Assembly (NCBI GenBank): GCA_947506075.1
Contig: CANNNN010000146.1
Coordinates: 1-6,593 of the forward strand
Origin: Methylococcaceae bacterium
GTDB lineage: Bacteria > Pseudomonadota > Gammaproteobacteria > Methylococcales > Methylomonadaceae
Direction of reading: 5' to 3'
DNA length: 6,593 nucleotides
Every line of letters begins with the position of its first letter. Positions within the stretch are counted from its first letter, which is position 1. The position numbers and the translations under genes were made by a program. Shown here piece by piece: positions 5,289-6,593 of the stretch. The notes below the pieces were generated by a model. It ran no database searches. It was not told where the DNA came from and was given only the letters and a program-made list of their open reading frames with translations.

Positions 5289-6593
5289 ATGGCTACAAAT
5301 ATAGTAATTGATCCGGTCACCCGGATAGAAGGGCATTTGCGCATCGAAGCAGAACTCGGCGCTGATGGAAAAACCATTACCAAAGCTTATAGCAGCAGCA
5401 CCATGGCGCGGGGAATTGAAGTCATCATGCAGGGTCGTGATCCACGCGATGCGGCTCATATCTCGCAGCGTATTTGCGGAGTCTGTACGGTGGTTCACGG
5501 ACTCACTTCGGTCAGGGCGGTAGAGGACGCACTCGGCGTCAAGGTTCCAGAGAACGCCGAACTTATCCGCAACCTGATGATAGGTGCGCAGTATGTCCAT
5601 GATCATGTGATGCATTTTTACCACCTGCATGCGCTGGACTGGGTCGATGTAGTATCGGCTTTAAGTGCAGATACGGCGGCAACCGCCGCTTTGGCAAAGA
5701 AAAACAACCCCGCCTATTATGCGAGTGTCACGGAGGCAGCACTTAAAATCACCTTCGATGGCGTAAAGGCCAAGCTGAAAAATCTTATTGATAGGGGGCA
5801 GCTAGGCTTGTTTGCCAACGGTTATTGGGGCCATCCCGAGTACAAACTTCCGCCAGCAGGAAATCTGCTTGCGGTTGCCCATTATCTGGACGCATTGGGC
5901 TGGGCCAGGGAAGTGGTCAAGCTGCATACGATTTTCGGTGGTAAAGATCCGCATCCAAATTTGGTGGTAGGCGGCGTGCCCTGTGCGGTCAGCAGTAATT
6001 ACAACAACCAAGTCAGTGAAGATTTGGGCGGCACCTCGTTAAACAAAGTCAATATGGCGAAGGTCACGGTACTGATCACCAAGATGAAGAACTTTGTAGA
6101 TCAGGTCTATGTGCCGGACACCGTGTTGATTGCAGGTTTTTATAAATCCCAAAGCGGCTATGTGGGCTGGGAAAAACGCGGCGGCACCGGCTGGAATTAC
6201 CTCTGCTATGGCGAGTTCCCCGAAAATGGCATCCGTGATCCGCTTAACTTCCTGATACCGCAAGGCGTACTGGAACGCGAAAAGGGTCTGAAAATCCAAC
6301 CTTTGGATATGGAAAATCCCAGTGAAATTCAGGAGTATGTTGCCCACTCATGGTACAAATATCTTAAAGGTAACAGCGTAGGACTGCATCCCAGTGAAGG
6401 TGAAACCAACCTGGATTATAAGGGTAGAGGCGGACCTGCGCCAGACGCGAATTACAAGCTTAATAAAACTTCCGGTTACTCCTGGATCAAATCCCCACGT
6501 TGGTATAATAAGCCGATGGAAGTCGGGCCGCTGGCTCATGTGGTGATGATGTACGCCAAGGCTAAAGCCAGCCCAAAAACGGATGCTGAAATA
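5289..6593 (+). CDS. Uptake [NiFe] hydrogenase large subunit (group 1), 3' partial
   Basis: The frame is open from the ATG to the window edge: 435 codons of an expected 550-600. This subunit holds the Ni-Fe(CN)2CO site that splits H2. It begins with the family's N-terminal block, in which the RIEGH motif is at 12-16. The first cysteine pair is C63/C66 in RICGVCT (61-67), with the following His at 70, a group 1 pattern. The motif continues HGLTS where HALTS is more common. The second pair (DPCxxC) and the C-terminal peptide removed by the endopeptidase lie beyond the window. It has no signal peptide of its own, as expected for export together with the Tat-bearing small subunit. It starts 48 bp after the small subunit and is clearly cotranscribed with it. 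A cytochrome b or other electron partner may follow downstream. Confidence 0.95.
   Translation, partial: MATNIVIDPVTRIEGHLRIEAELGADGKTITKAYSSSTMARGIEVIMQGRDPRDAAHISQRICGVCTVVHGLTSVRAVEDALGVKVPENAELIRNLMIGAQYVHDHVMHFYHLHALDWVDVVSALSADTAATAALAKKNNPAYYASVTEAALKITFDGVKAKLKNLIDRGQLGLFANGYWGHPEYKLPPAGNLLAVAHYLDALGWAREVVKLHTIFGGKDPHPNLVVGGVPCAVSSNYNNQVSEDLGGTSLNKVNMAKVTVLITKMKNFVDQVYVPDTVLIAGFYKSQSGYVGWEKRGGTGWNYLCYGEFPENGIRDPLNFLIPQGVLEREKGLKIQPLDMENPSEIQEYVAHSWYKYLKGNSVGLHPSEGETNLDYKGRGGPAPDANYKLNKTSGYSWIKSPRWYNKPMEVGPLAHVVMMYAKAKASPKTDAEI

Noticed and set aside
5241..6539. Several minus-strand open frames (5241-5630, 5802-6011, 6039-6347, 6348-6539)
   Set aside because: They lie antisense to the large-subunit gene, whose frame is open throughout and matches a known family; their translations resemble nothing.
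4128..6593. O2-tolerant group 1d (HyaAB/HoxKG) assignment
   Set aside because: The two supernumerary proximal cysteines are Gly and the C-terminal anchor is absent.

Overview
The window looks like chromosomal DNA of a gammaproteobacterium. A methanotroph of the Methylococcales type is my best guess, because a FAD-dependent carotenoid desaturase/isomerase-like gene and an LPLAT acyltransferase sit next to a proteobacterial-style uptake [NiFe] hydrogenase locus with moderate-GC genes. This taxonomic guess comes from protein style only and is weak. No mobile elements, tRNAs, rRNAs or CRISPR arrays are visible.

Layout. (1) Positions 1-1491, + strand: a FAD-dependent desaturase/isomerase of the CrtI/CrtISO/RetSat superfamily, missing only its first few codons. 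A stem-loop with a T-run follows it. (2) Positions 1570-2364, - strand: a PlsC-like acyltransferase convergent with the desaturase. (3) Positions 2365-3101: a 737-bp AT-rich gap with no credible gene. It is rich in dyad symmetry: a long imperfect palindrome with a nested perfect hairpin, a row of 11-bp repeats matching the PmrA/QseB-type box, a weak sigma-54-like element, and three competing inverted-repeat arms just before the hydrogenase genes. (4) Positions 3102-6593, + strand: a hydrogenase gene group in an accessory-first order. It holds an endopeptidase (HyaD/HupD family), a half-length HupH/HyaF-type protein overlapping it by 13 bp, a 127-bp gap, the small subunit with a Tat signal, a 48-bp gap with a hairpin, and the large subunit, which runs off the window.

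How the hydrogenase genes would work together. The small subunit (three FeS clusters, exported by Tat with its partner) and the large subunit (NiFe site) form a periplasmic H2-oxidising heterodimer. The endopeptidase would trim the large subunit's C-terminus after nickel insertion, and the HupH-like protein would assist assembly. The small subunit has the standard four-Cys proximal cluster, not the six-Cys form of O2-tolerant group 1d enzymes. It ends shortly after the last cluster without a membrane anchor. It therefore resembles soluble Desulfovibrio-type or anchorless enzymes more than HyaA/HoxK. No electron-acceptor subunit is in view; it may lie downstream.

I did not find a clearly new biological system. 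The most interesting points are the structured, probably regulatory 737-bp region and the unusual gene order and subunit architecture of the hydrogenase.
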